A stretch of 64,000 nt of DNA, taken from assembly GCF_000834635.1 (NCBI RefSeq), contig NZ_JXQV01000002.1, positions 5,001-69,000 on the forward strand, given 5' to 3'. The notes beneath the pieces were generated by a model, which saw nothing but the letters and a program-made list of their open reading frames with translations, was not told the origin of the DNA and searched no databases. The stretch comes from Agrobacterium tumefaciens. Lineage in GTDB: Bacteria; Pseudomonadota; Alphaproteobacteria; Rhizobiales; Rhizobiaceae. Each line of letters begins with the position of its first letter. Positions within the stretch are counted from its first letter, which is position 1. The translations under genes and the position numbers were made by a program. Shown here one piece after another: positions 43,029-51,983 of the stretch.

Positions 43029-45517
43029 GAGATTTCCTTCCGTCGTTCGATCGCTGTCGAAAGCAATGCGAAATGTTGCTGCTCGATTGTGTCGAGAAGT
43101 GCTCTAACGGCATCGGCTCCATCAGACAGAGCCTGGATAAGTTCATGCGTAAGCCACATCATCATCGGCCCAGCGCCAGATGTGTCAGTCAGGGATGGCT
43201 GACCAGCTTCAATAACGCCAAAAGGCTCCTCCGCCTTTTTCGCGAGATCAAAACGGCCTTCCAAGGCGAGAAGCACGAAGTTTGTCTGCCAATCGTGGGT
43301 GCTTGCGCATGTGCCTGGGCGCTTTCCCAGAATGCGATCGGGGGCGCAGCCATACCCCGTACGCTCAATATCCGCGATGCGCCGCAAAAGGTTTCCAGGA
43401 CGTGCGCCACGCGGCGCAGTTTCCCCCCATACCGCAGCGATCGAAAGCGCTAAGGCTGTCCCGCCGATGATCGCCGGAAGTTTAAGAGGACCGACAAGCA
43501 CCTGTACGTCGTCCCCATCATCATCCGTTGCGCTGACTAGGAGTCGGAGAAACCTGGCGAGCAAGTCGCGGTCATCCATAAACGCCTCGCGCCAGGTTCT
43601 CCACGTTTCCCGCATGAGAGCTCGAATGTCTGGGGCGATTTCCAAACCTATATGCCCGCCTGGATCGTCCTCATTGACAAAAAAACCACTGACATGATTG
43701 CCGAGCTGCGTCAGGATCCAGCTGTCCAGGTTGCGATGGACAATGCCGGCCAGCCGCGCAGACGAGGTGGACTCTCGCACCTGCCAAGCCCCACCTGGAT
43801 TGCCACCGATCAATTTGGGCATGACAATGCCGCGCGCATGAGGCGATTTCGTTGTTAAGAGGGTCCATGGATCGGCCCACTCAAGCGGGTTTGCATGCAC
43901 GGTGGCGTGTGATGCGTGTACCGCGACGCGCAATATGGCGCCCGCAATTGGTCCGATCTCCGTCGGGCCATCTGACAATGTTACAACGAAACCCCGTCCG
44001 TCGTGCCAGGCCTCCGCTATGCGCTCTGGCCCGAGCTCCCCTGACCATTTGATGGCGGCACCATCGACGCTCAGGTGGACGGACATCGGGATGGCAGCGG
44101 CTGCTATCTCGATCCGACGCCGCGAGCCACCTAAATGCAGCTGGCGCGCCTTAATTCGAAAGAAATCCTGCGCGTCATTCGAAAGGACTGGGACGAGCGC
44201 TTCCTCGCCAAGGCGTCTCCGCCAAGCATCGTGGCGCTGAGCATAGTCGCCCAGGAGTGGAACAAACGGATTGCGAACGGTCAGTCTATCCGTGCCCCGT
44301 CGAATAATCACCTCGTCCGCGTCGATGATCTGACCTTCGCAGTCGAGCCGGTAGGCCGGCTCCCCTGCATTCGCCACATATCCATTAACCCTCGATACTG
44401 TTTGGCATGCGACGTGTTGGAAACCATGACCGGCTGTCGTATCGCACGCTTTAATGGTTGCGAATGCCGCAAGGCGGTTCAGGATCGCAGAGCCCAAAGT
44501 GAAGATTGATTTGTCTACCGTCTGCAGGGTCATGTGCACACCGGGCCGCAGTTTTCGGCGGATATGTTCAATCAGTCCATTATCTTCAAGAAGTGGCGCA
44601 ATCCTGTCAGTATAAAGTTGGAATAGATCAAACGAACGGCCTGCAGCTTGGTCGAGACGCGCGCCTGCCTCGATCACGAGGAGTTCCCGCTCAAGGTCCT
44701 TGCGATTCGGATAGTTCGTGATCGTATGGATCAGCTCGGCATGGTCAAAGTTCGCCAACGCTGCCGCAACAAAGTCGATCAGTCCCCCATCACCGCTGCC
44801 GCTCACGAAGTAGTGGGGATTGGCACGCCCTCTGAACTCCACGCCCGGGATCCCGGCGTTGTCCCAGTAACTCTTATCACCGATTCCATGAACCGTTTCA
44901 GTTGCTTCCAGGCCGAAGCCAAAGGCGAGTATAATAATTTGGAAGGCTTCACTGATTTGGCGATTCGCTTGAATGTCCAACGCGGTTATCTGATAGCCGC
45001 CGCCGATGACTTCATCGACAGCATTCACCCTGTGGCGCTTCCGAAGTGAAAGTCGGGCGGTCCGGTTCGAGAGTTCATCGAATTGCCGTAGAACATCCTC
45101 GCGCACATCTGTCGAGAACCCTGCATTCCAGCCGAGTACCGGCAGATCGGCCACAGGGTCGTCAGAGTTGCCGAGAGGCCAATTGTAGATGTGAGGATCA
45201 AGTTTCCTTCGATCTGTTCCCATCTGCAACTTCAAAAGAACGTCAGCTTCCTCGAACAGTACGACCTCTCCGTCCGAGGCGAGCAGCGCTGCCGCAGCAG
45301 CTGCGACACCTGCTGCGCCACCTCCTATGACAGCAATCCTGGGACCACCGCGGAGAATTTCCTGCTCGTGTAAGGCATGGACAAGCGCCATCCCTCTGAC
45401 CTGCTGGGAGTAGAAGGTAATTCTTTGATCGAAGCAGCCCAGAACGTAGGCACCCTTGCGCCCGTGGATTGCAGCCCCTTCGAGGACGTTAAGGGGATTA
45501 AGTGGGTTTATAGCCAA
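43025..45517 (-). CDS. FAD/NAD(P)-binding effector-like protein of an ABC-three-component system
   Basis: An 830-residue protein. Near the N-terminus is VLGCFDQRITFYSQQVRGMA, then a dinucleotide-binding motif RIAVIGGGAAGVAAAAAALL followed by EVVLFEE (residues about 60-90). FAD/NAD(P)-binding oxidoreductase features continue, such as IIILAFGFGLEAT and YFVSGSGDGGLIDFVAAAL. The C-terminal 400 residues have no enzyme motif I recognise and may be the conserved ABC-3C effector C-domain. The start is TTG 45517 with GGTGGGGGA upstream; it keeps the conserved N-terminal block, which ATG 45391 would remove. Possible roles are NAD(P) depletion or redox chemistry on infection; unproven. Confidence 0.75.
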   Translation of the reverse strand: MAINPLNPLNVLEGAAIHGRKGAYVLGCFDQRITFYSQQVRGMALVHALHEQEILRGGPRIAVIGGGAAGVAAAAAALLASDGEVVLFEEADVLLKLQMGTDRRKLDPHIYNWPLGNSDDPVADLPVLGWNAGFSTDVREDVLRQFDELSNRTARLSLRKRHRVNAVDEVIGGGYQITALDIQANRQISEAFQIIILAFGFGLEATETVHGIGDKSYWDNAGIPGVEFRGRANPHYFVSGSGDGGLIDFVAAALANFDHAELIHTITNYPNRKDLERELLVIEAGARLDQAAGRSFDLFQLYTDRIAPLLEDNGLIEHIRRKLRPGVHMTLQTVDKSIFTLGSAILNRLAAFATIKACDTTAGHGFQHVACQTVSRVNGYVANAGEPAYRLDCEGQIIDADEVIIRRGTDRLTVRNPFVPLLGDYAQRHDAWRRRLGEEALVPVLSNDAQDFFRIKARQLHLGGSRRRIEIAAAAIPMSVHLSVDGAAIKWSGELGPERIAEAWHDGRGFVVTLSDGPTEIGPIAGAILRVAVHASHATVHANPLEWADPWTLLTTKSPHARGIVMPKLIGGNPGGAWQVRESTSSARLAGIVHRNLDSWILTQLGNHVSGFFVNEDDPGGHIGLEIAPDIRALMRETWRTWREAFMDDRDLLARFLRLLVSATDDDGDDVQVLVGPLKLPAIIGGTALALSIAAVWGETAPRGARPGNLLRRIADIERTGYGCAPDRILGKRPGTCASTHDWQTNFVLLALEGRFDLAKKAEEPFGVIEAGQPSLTDTSGAGPMMMWLTHELIQALSDGADAVRALLDTIEQQHFALLSTAIERRKEIS

Positions 45518-45997
45518 GTGTCCCCCACCGCTTTAAAGCCAACCTCTGCCGGATCGCTAGGCATGGACCCAATTCCCCCACGAATTTCCGTTCCCGACCA
45601 AAAGACGAAACCCCCTCGACCCTTTAGGGCATACTACTACATTTACGTGTACATGAGTTATCTAGGGCGTCCACTTTTTTCAAACATTTCAGACACTCAG
45701 AGTTTCCTGCGCTAATTTTTACGTGCTGCCATGACAGAGGGATGTGGGTGGGATTTCCTGTTAGGAGCGGTTTGCCAGTCTCAAGATGAACTTCGTGTAA
45801 AGCACACCTCCGCGGGCAACATTCTATCGGGAGAGCCAGTCGAACAGGACAGCGCTTTTTAGAACTGGGGTTGTCGCGCGGATGACTAAAGCTTGGATGA
45901 CCAAGCAGTCAGCCTTGAATATTCCTTCCGAATAAGCGCTATTTAAAGACCGCCATTGGGACATAAAGGGTGTTTGGCCGGCTGAAGAGGTGGTCTA
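45518..45997. other. divergent promoter region between ABC-3C and retron operons
   Basis: 480 bp with no supported gene, lying between the leftward ABC-3C operon (start 45517) and the rightward retron operon (start 45998). It is more AT-rich than its neighbours around 45600-45720 (tracts such as TTTACGTGTACATGAGTTA), as promoter regions are. Both operons must be transcribed from here. No helix-turn-helix regulator gene is adjacent. Confidence 0.5.
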
Positions 45998-47128
45998 TTG
46001 TCTACTACCGGATTTTCGACTTTTTACAGACGCGAGCTAGACGTCCAACAGCTTATTACGCTGCTGCGGCAGGGGCAGCATTTCGTCCAAGACTGGGACG
46101 TTGTAACGCACTACGCGGAGTTCTTAAAAAATGATGTAGTGTGCCCGTCATGTGGTCGAGGCGGCGCGAACCCGGTACGGCCTGCTTTAAGCAGCAAAGG
46201 AGATCGGATTGTCCGCCAAGGACATTTTAGATTTCTCTCTACCACTGGCGACGACGCACACCATCCCTTTTGTGAATTCTACTCTGGTGGAGACACGATC
46301 GCCCCGACCGGCGAAACAGTGCCCCTTGGATCCGATAACTCGAGTGATACCGCGATGGTACGCCGCCTCGTTTGTCGCGGCATTGCGACCCATGTATTTG
46401 ATCAGTCGAATATTCGACATATGCGGCAATGGTTCTTTGACCTGAAGGGCCAAAGCAGTTTCCGTATTGACGTGTCTGAAAATGATATCGAATGGGCTCG
46501 CTGTTTGCGTCGCCACCAAAACTATATTCGGCAACAGTTCGATCCGCGCCACGCGGATATGCCGGGTTTCGATTGGCGGCAAGCGACGCATCATGAGTTC
46601 ACCGAGCAATATCTCCATCTCTTCGACTTGGTGCGGGACAGCTCCCACGAACAATCCCATTGGAAACGTGCCGCCCAGTTCGCCTCGAAACACCAAGGAC
46701 AGATCACCTTTGACAGAGGAACGCTCAGACCGTTTTATGAGGCAACGATAGCCGTCGCGAAATTTGTCGCCAAGAATTCTGGTATACAATGGCGCAAGGG
46801 AAAGCCGGATACCTACCGCTACGACAATGCTCCGCCCGCCCTGTTGGCGCTGTGCGCTTTATGTTTGTTTATCAAGGACTGGTCGACGAACGAAGCAATT
46901 GCCACGTTCGCTCGGTTGCTCAATATTCCTGATCCGGCGGACCAGACCCTCGGCAACGTATTAGGATTAAATCCCTTTCACGACTTTGATGCTTGGCGGA
47001 TTGTGAGGGTTGCGAAAGATGTGTCCTCAGCCTCAGGTGGCGCGAAGTCCTACGCTCATTTACTTGCGGACACAGAAAAAGGCTTGAGGGAACGCTATCG
47101 AGTATGGAAACAACAGGCTCAAATTTAA
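45998..47128 (+). CDS. retron-associated protein with zinc-finger-like motif
   Basis: A 376-residue protein of no family I can name. Residues Cys49 and Cys52 (CPSCGRGG) with His88/His89 and Cys92 (HHPFC) make a zinc-finger-like CCHC set. The remainder is mostly helical with no catalytic motif visible. TTG 45998 is the likely start, with GAAGAGG seven bases upstream. The next gene (PRTase-like) starts 15 bases after its stop and the retron RNA and RT follow, so it is probably one of two accessory proteins of the retron. Published retron classes include sets with a PRTase-like partner. Confidence 0.65.
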   Translation: MSTTGFSTFYRRELDVQQLITLLRQGQHFVQDWDVVTHYAEFLKNDVVCPSCGRGGANPVRPALSSKGDRIVRQGHFRFLSTTGDDAHHPFCEFYSGGDTIAPTGETVPLGSDNSSDTAMVRRLVCRGIATHVFDQSNIRHMRQWFFDLKGQSSFRIDVSENDIEWARCLRRHQNYIRQQFDPRHADMPGFDWRQATHHEFTEQYLHLFDLVRDSSHEQSHWKRAAQFASKHQGQITFDRGTLRPFYEATIAVAKFVAKNSGIQWRKGKPDTYRYDNAPPALLALCALCLFIKDWSTNEAIATFARLLNIPDPADQTLGNVLGLNPFHDFDAWRIVRVAKDVSSASGGAKSYAHLLADTEKGLRERYRVWKQQAQI

Positions 47129-47143
47129 CCATCCGGTGACCTA

Positions 47144-48442
47144 ATGCGACATATACCGCGTCTCTCAGAGACAGACGCCGGGCAGCAATGGACTCTGCAA
47201 TTTGAAGAAGGGCCGGATCGAACTGCGGCGACCGAGCTGTTGGACGCAATGCTATTGCTTGATAGCGAGCAAGTTGCCCACTCCCAGAGGCTTGGCATCG
47301 AGCAGCTCTTTTCACAGAGGCACACAGGTTTCTCTTCACGGAGAAAACCTATCGCGCTTTACGCGGAGAGAGAGTTTGCCGAACGAACAGTCTTTTCATC
47401 GACGGTAAAGGCCGACAAAGGTGGCCGGCCGCGATTGAGAGCTGACGGCCCGAAATCGGTCAAGGCAGTTAGTCCACGCCGCGGTGCTGCGCGAGTTGGC
47501 AGCGAAGGGCCGACTGCTTTCGTCATTTCGCAGATGGTTGAACGACATCCCAGTCGTTATCTCAATCATCCCGGACCATCGTCTATCAGGAAACGCAACG
47601 CGAGCGTGATAGCTATTGTCACCGACCTCATTGGGTCAGGGACCCGTATCTCAAACCTGCTCGAGAAATTTTGGCGTGTTCCGACAATCCGCGCGTGGTG
47701 GTCCTTGGGATGGATACGATTTGCCGTCATCGGATGCGCTGCCACGAAAGTGGGACTGCAGCTTGTTCGCAATCACAGAAGCCAGCCGGTGGTCATTACG
47801 CAATACACTGTTCCGACGATCGAGGATTTCGAACCCGCCCAGGCGAAACGGTGGGAGGAATTGATCCAAAACTATGGCCCCGAAGAGGGCCGCGGAGCTG
47901 AAGCAGTCGGCTTCGCCGGGGTAAGCGCCTTGGTCGCTTTTACCTACCGCATTCCAAATAATACGCCCGCAATTGTGCACGCCACAGGTGGCGGATGGAG
48001 GCCGCTTTACCACGGCCCCGTGCCCCAAACCACAAAGAGCGCTTTCCTCCCACTTTCAGATGAGCAAAAGCTCGAAAACTCTGTCGAAGCATCTGGGCTC
48101 CGATTGCGATCGGCTCAAAGCGCAAAAGAAACTAAGCTCTTGCTCGTGCTGGCGGCGGTGCGTGGGCGAGTCACACACCATTCACTGACTGAACTCTCTG
48201 AACGCAGCTTTCTGGCTACAAAGGAGGTCGACGATGCTCTTCTGTTGGCAAGGAAGCTTAATCTGCTGTCCGACACTGGACGGCTGACAGATAACGGTCA
48301 CGCCTTCTTACAGGCGTCAATCAAAAGACAGGTTCGCGGAAAAGAAGTTCCCACGAACGAAAAACCATATTATCCATGGTCTTTGAGAGAACCAAGGGTG
48401 CTCACATCTAGTGTTCGCCGCTCTTCGGAGCGGCCAAGATGA
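47144..48442 (+). CDS. phosphoribosyltransferase-like/winged-helix retron effector
   Basis: A 432-residue protein. Residues about 155-225 look like the core of a type I phosphoribosyltransferase: hydrophobic strand VIAIVTDLIGSGTRI carries the PRPP-binding loop (Asp161 to Thr167), followed by a helix and the strand IRFAVIGCAATKVG. The last 110 residues contain a winged helix (LLLVLAAVRGRVTHHSLTEL, then ATKEVDDALLLARKLNLL and LTDNGHAFL). The basic N-terminal region is not recognised. PRTase-like proteins fused or linked to winged helices are known partners of one retron class (I recall type III), where they act as the toxin held in check by the RT-RNA complex. The retron RNA a1 arm overlaps its stop codon. 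Confidence 0.75.
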   Translation: MRHIPRLSETDAGQQWTLQFEEGPDRTAATELLDAMLLLDSEQVAHSQRLGIEQLFSQRHTGFSSRRKPIALYAEREFAERTVFSSTVKADKGGRPRLRADGPKSVKAVSPRRGAARVGSEGPTAFVISQMVERHPSRYLNHPGPSSIRKRNASVIAIVTDLIGSGTRISNLLEKFWRVPTIRAWWSLGWIRFAVIGCAATKVGLQLVRNHRSQPVVITQYTVPTIEDFEPAQAKRWEELIQNYGPEEGRGAEAVGFAGVSALVAFTYRIPNNTPAIVHATGGGWRPLYHGPVPQTTKSAFLPLSDEQKLENSVEASGLRLRSAQSAKETKLLLVLAAVRGRVTHHSLTELSERSFLATKEVDDALLLARKLNLLSDTGRLTDNGHAFLQASIKRQVRGKEVPTNEKPYYPWSLREPRVLTSSVRRSSERPR

Positions 48443-48618
48443 TGCGTCCATGCGTATCGTCATGGGTGGTCGGGTTTCCGGCCGCCGTTGAAAGAGCTGA
48501 TGATTGTAGTCTGTTGCCTGTCGATTCCAGTCGCAAGCGACATCACTCGGTCACCGGCTCGTTTGGAACCGACAGGCATCACCCCATCCGGGGCGGAAGG
48601 TAGATGCTGCATCCTTGG
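48434..48618 (+). ncRNA. retron msr-msd non-coding RNA (predicted)
   Basis: An RNA of about 185 nt is predicted between the PRTase-like and RT genes. Arm a1 (CCAAG-AT-GATGC, 48434-48445) pairs with arm a2 (GCATCCTTGG, 48609-48618) through ten pairs with a two-base bulge. The msr part has hairpins CCATG/CATGG (48448-48465) and GGTGGTCGG/CCGGCCGCC with loop GTTT (48465-48486; nine pairs, two G-U). The msd part is a long hairpin: GCCTGTCG-A-TTCCA (48516-48529) pairs with TGGAA-C-CGACAGGC (48564-48577), and an inner GTCGC/GCGAC stem sits in its loop. The layout a1-msr-msd-a2-RT is that of retrons. The branching G was not located. Confidence 0.75.
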
Positions 48619-49746
48619 GACTCTCAGCAATTTCGTCGCGGTGCAAAAGACGCTGGCCGGCCGGATCAGGTAATCGATCGCGCGATAGCTACTGCGAGAA
48701 GGATTAAAAGGAAAAATCGCGACCTGCCCGTGATTTTTTCGATATTCCACCTCGCACATCTTACTGACATTGATGTCGACAGCCTGCTTTCTGTTGTCGA
48801 CAGGACAGAAGATCACTATCGGATTTTTCGAGTTAAGAAGCGATCAGTCCCTGGCAGGGTTGCACCGTCAAGAAGATATAGAACTATCTGTGTGCCTTCG
48901 CCGGCGCTGAAGCGAATACAACGATGGATAGCCCAGAACATCCTGAACGTCACCGAAACACACCCGGCGAGTCATGCTTTCGCTCCTGAGAGTGACCTAG
49001 TCGAGGCTGCGAACGAACACTTGAGAAGTAGCTGGATAGTTAAGCTCGATATTATCAATTTCTTCGAAACTGTCACAGAGCGTCAGGTTTATTATGTTTT
49101 CCGCTCTCTCGGTTATGCGGCTCTTTTATCGTTCCAACTTGCAAGAATATGCACGAGAACTTTGAAGTTGACACCGAAGGGTCGCGCTGGCTCCGAAGGA
49201 CGGGTTCCGCATGAGCGATACATTGCAGGTCACCTCCCCCAGGGAGCTCCAACGAGTCCAATGCTCGCAAACCTTGCGGTCCGGCAATTAGATGACGAGC
49301 TGGATAATTTGGCAAAGAGGCTCGGCTGGAAATACACGCGTTACGCGGATGATCTCACATTCTCCCTTGAAGGAAAAAGCTCGCGAGGGAAGGCTGCTGA
49401 ACTGATGTCGCTTGCGAGCCAGACACTGAGCCGAGCCGGCTTCACCAGCAACAAGCTCAAGGCTAAGATCATTCCGCCGGGTGCTCGCAAGGTCGTTCTA
49501 GGAGTCCTGGTAGATACGGATCGCGCCAGGCTTTCAAAAAAGTTCCGCAACAACTTGGAGACACACCTATACGCGCTCACCAGTCATAAGATCGGCGTTC
49601 GGTCGCACATGCAGAACCGGGGTTTCGATTCAGTCATCGGTATGCGCCAACATATAGAAGGCCTTCTGGCATTCGCGCATCACGTCGATGAAAAATACGC
49701 TGCGGGACTCTACAGGCAATTCAACAGCATCGACTGGCTTGCCTAG
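48604..49746 (+). CDS. retron reverse transcriptase
   Basis: A 380-residue retron-type RT, which makes the msDNA from the adjacent RNA. Motifs: RTICVPSPALKRIQRW (RT0/1), the pre-motif AANEHLRSSWIV (retron NAxxH position, here AANEH), motif A KLDIINFF (Asp149), LPQGAPTSPMLANL, active-site YADD (247-250) in TRYADDLTFS, and VLGVLVD where retrons usually have VTG. There is no maturase, integrase or group II intron domain. GGAAGG precedes ATG 48604, and the a2 arm overlaps its first codons. It is the last gene of the rightward retron operon. Confidence 0.93.
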   Translation: MLHPWDSQQFRRGAKDAGRPDQVIDRAIATARRIKRKNRDLPVIFSIFHLAHLTDIDVDSLLSVVDRTEDHYRIFRVKKRSVPGRVAPSRRYRTICVPSPALKRIQRWIAQNILNVTETHPASHAFAPESDLVEAANEHLRSSWIVKLDIINFFETVTERQVYYVFRSLGYAALLSFQLARICTRTLKLTPKGRAGSEGRVPHERYIAGHLPQGAPTSPMLANLAVRQLDDELDNLAKRLGWKYTRYADDLTFSLEGKSSRGKAAELMSLASQTLSRAGFTSNKLKAKIIPPGARKVVLGVLVDTDRARLSKKFRNNLETHLYALTSHKIGVRSHMQNRGFDSVIGMRQHIEGLLAFAHHVDEKYAAGLYRQFNSIDWLA

Positions 49747-50002
49747 GGCACGCGCGATTGCACCCAGTCGCGATCTGATCGGTAGGGGCAATATTGTCCA
49801 CCCCGGCATAGTGCTATCGACCATTTCGATCTGTACGCGCGATGCTGCGTCAGCCTACTGGCCACGCGACGCCGAGCGTTGAGCCCCGTTCGCGCTCCTT
49901 TGATAGCCGATCGCATTGGGTCGAAAATCCCAATTCTCAGGTCTCCAGTTCTATTCAGGCTTTCCGGTTTCACCGCTATCCCGCCGATCGCCGCCCCGAA
50001 AT

Positions 50003-51136
50003 TCACAAAATACCCCATGCCCGAAACCTCCCCCTCCCGGTCATCTCGCGCAGGCCCAGCTCCAAAACAATCCGCCGCGCCGCCTGCGGCGTCACCTCGA
50101 GCGTCTTCGCCACCATTTTTGCCGACACCAATGGCTTCGCCATCACCAGGTCGACGAGCTCGGGCAATTTTGAAGACGTTCGGCGTCCCTCCAGCTTTCG
50201 TTCGAACAGTGCTCGGGCCAGCGCCAGCCTGTCATGCTCCTTGAGTCCGCTCTCCGCGGCGGCGATCAATCCGTGGGCGATGGCTAGCAACCGGGTCTCC
50301 CGGTCAGGATGCCGGCGCCGATCGACCGAAATGGTTTTCAGCCCGAGATTGATGGCGGCAAGATGGGCGCCGGTGGTGATGCCGGCCTGTCGCAGGATCG
50401 ATGCGGCAAACAGCCGGCCGAGCCAGGGCGCATGCTGCAGCACGGACAATTCGTTCCAGGCATCGAGGGCGATGATCGCCTGCAGCACCGCCGGCAGGTT
50501 TTCGGCCTGCCGCAGCACCGTGCGCCATTCCTCCAGGCGCTCGTCCTCGTCCCAGTCGAGATCATAGATCATCGGATTTTGTTCGGCAGCCCGGCCGGGC
50601 TTCTTGGCTTGTTTAATGGCCGCCTCCGATCGGGCGAGCACCGCGTCGATGGCAGCATAGTCGATGCCCGGAAGATTTTCGACGCCTTCATCACCGTCCT
50701 CCGCCTCCCCTACCGGCACGGCCATGACGGCACGGCTGGCGCCGACCGCCTTCGCCTCATCAGCCTCGGGCGACGTGATATCCGCGGTTTTCCTCAGCGT
50801 CCGCAAGCCGTCGGCGGACAGCGCCCATTCCGGTGACTGGGCCGCAACGCGTCGGCGGGTTCGCAGCACGTCGCGGGCGATTGTCAGTTCGTGGGTGGGT
50901 GTGCGAATATCTCTGATATCGTCGTGGAGGACGAGATCTTCGAGATGGACCAGCTCACCGTCGATCCACAGGGAGGCGCAGGCATCGGCGAAGTGGGATC
51001 GTTCGATGAAGCCGGCGCCGACCGGTGAACGCGCTATGCGCTCGTCGAGACGGGCCAGGGCGACAGCGGCGTCAAACGCCGGCCGCATCAGGGCTGTCAT
51101 GCTGATTTTCGAGACATCGTAAGCCATTGAAATCAT
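50003..51136 (-). CDS. DUF1612-type protein with C-terminal HTH (RHE_PE00001 family)
   Basis: A 377-residue protein of a family found mainly on rhizobial plasmids. Features include the N-terminal [20 protein letters not shown], then [20 protein letters not shown] and [20 protein letters not shown], an acidic linker ([13 protein letters not shown]), and a domain with [14 protein letters not shown] sequence ([17 protein letters not shown]). A C-terminal HTH follows ([20 protein letters not shown] then [14 protein letters not shown]). The N-terminal part resembles Fic-like or regulator helices, but no Fic motif HPFxxGN is present. The function is unknown; a DNA-binding regulator is plausible. 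It is divergent from the toxin-antitoxin operon. Confidence 0.82.
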   Translation of the reverse strand: MISMAYDVSKISMTALMRPAFDAAVALARLDERIARSPVGAGFIERSHFADACASLWIDGELVHLEDLVLHDDIRDIRTPTHELTIARDVLRTRRRVAAQSPEWALSADGLRTLRKTADITSPEADEAKAVGASRAVMAVPVGEAEDGDEGVENLPGIDYAAIDAVLARSEAAIKQAKKPGRAAEQNPMIYDLDWDEDERLEEWRTVLRQAENLPAVLQAIIALDAWNELSVLQHAPWLGRLFAASILRQAGITTGAHLAAINLGLKTISVDRRRHPDRETRLLAIAHGLIAAAESGLKEHDRLALARALFERKLEGRRTSSKLPELVDLVMAKPLVSAKMVAKTLEVTPQAARRIVLELGLREMTGRGRFRAWGIL

Positions 51137-51244
51137 GGTAAATGATTTCTTAAAAGAACTCTATCTGAATATTAAGGTTCTTCACATAGTATGATTGGTG
51201 GTTGGCGCTCTAACCATCGATAAGTACCTCTTATCAAGTCTTAT

Positions 51245-51283
51245 GCGTACGTTCTGATTGTACGCTTTGATATCCCATGATAT
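51245..51283. promoter_or_regulatory. candidate toxin-antitoxin operator
   Basis: Upstream of the antitoxin gene (start 51315) are an inverted repeat GCGTAC-N9-GTACGC (51245-51265) and ATATC-CCAT-GATAT (51270-51283). Phd-type antitoxins repress their own promoters through short palindromes of this size. Function is inferred. Confidence 0.5.
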
Positions 51284-51314
51284 GGTCGCTCCCATCACGA
51301 ACTCGGAGGTCGCC

Positions 51315-51602
51315 ATGCCCCAGACCAGCTACAAAATCAGTGAGGCTCGCAAGAACTTTGCAGAAGTCCTCGATCGTGCCAATCAGGGCGAGGAAATTGT
51401 CATCATGCGCGGCAACGAGGTCTATGCCCGCATTGGACCCGCCATCGATGGCAACAAGCGTCCTTTTGGCCTTTTGCGCCATCGTGGCCTTCCCGACGAC
51501 CTGTTCGATACTGTTGACGCCGAGCAGGCTGCGATCGATGCGGGCGACTGGAATGACGAGACCGGTGTCTGGCAAGACAAGCCTGGCGAAACCGGGCAAT
51601 GA
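51315..51602 (+). CDS. Phd/YefM-family antitoxin
   Basis: A 95-residue type II antitoxin. The N-terminal Phd fold binds DNA (TSYKISEARKNFAEVLDRAN then GEEIVIMRGNEVYARIGP), and the C-terminal tail (about residues 55-95) would wrap the toxin. ATG 51315 follows CGGAGG; a start at 51258 is unlikely. Its stop overlaps the toxin start by ATGA (51599-51602), as usual for such pairs. It is expected to neutralise the PIN toxin and autorepress through the palindromes upstream. Confidence 0.93.
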   Translation: MPQTSYKISEARKNFAEVLDRANQGEEIVIMRGNEVYARIGPAIDGNKRPFGLLRHRGLPDDLFDTVDAEQAAIDAGDWNDETGVWQDKPGETGQ

Positions 51603-51976
51603 AGGTTCTGCTCGATAGTCATGCGATCTATTGGTGGGCAATCGGTAGCGAAAGGCTTTCTGCACGGGCACGCGCACTGATCGAGGACAAGACGAATGTC
51701 GTTCTGGTCAGTGCCGTTTCGTTCTATGAGCTGGATAACAAGATGCGGCTGAAGAAGCTCGACCTGAAGCCACAGGAGTTGCGAGCAGCCGTGACAGCCA
51801 GTGGCCTGCAAACTCTTGCCATAACCGATCTGCACGCCGAGCTTGCTGCAAGCTTCGACTGGGACCATCGCGATCCCTGGGATCGCATTCTTGCAGCACA
51901 GACGAGACTGGAACATTGCGTGCTGATCTCAACCGATGTTGTGTTCGATACAGTGCTGCACGAACGGATCTGGTGA
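51599..51976 (+). CDS. VapC-like PIN-domain toxin ribonuclease
   Basis: A 125-residue PIN-domain protein. The acidic metal-binding residues are Asp6 (LLDSHAIYWW), Glu44 (SFYELDNK), Asp92/Asp95 (RDPWDRILAAQ) and Asp113 (STDVVFD). Such toxins cleave tRNA or rRNA and stop growth when the antitoxin is lost; this branch is usually paired with Phd-like antitoxins, as here. Complete and translationally coupled to the antitoxin gene. It probably helps maintain the island or plasmid. Confidence 0.93.
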   Translation: MKVLLDSHAIYWWAIGSERLSARARALIEDKTNVVLVSAVSFYELDNKMRLKKLDLKPQELRAAVTASGLQTLAITDLHAELAASFDWDHRDPWDRILAAQTRLEHCVLISTDVVFDTVLHERIW

Positions 51977-51983
51977 GGCAGGG

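Noticed and set aside
48434-48618. CRISPR or simple terminator explanation for the repeats between the PRTase-like and RT genes
   Set aside because: The repeats are inverted stems in retron order, not direct repeats with spacers, and no U-run follows the stems.
48604-49746. group II intron maturase or diversity-generating RT
   Set aside because: The protein has no maturase or HNH domain, no intron RNA features flank it, and no variable-repeat target is seen; the flanking structured RNA and motifs favour a retron.
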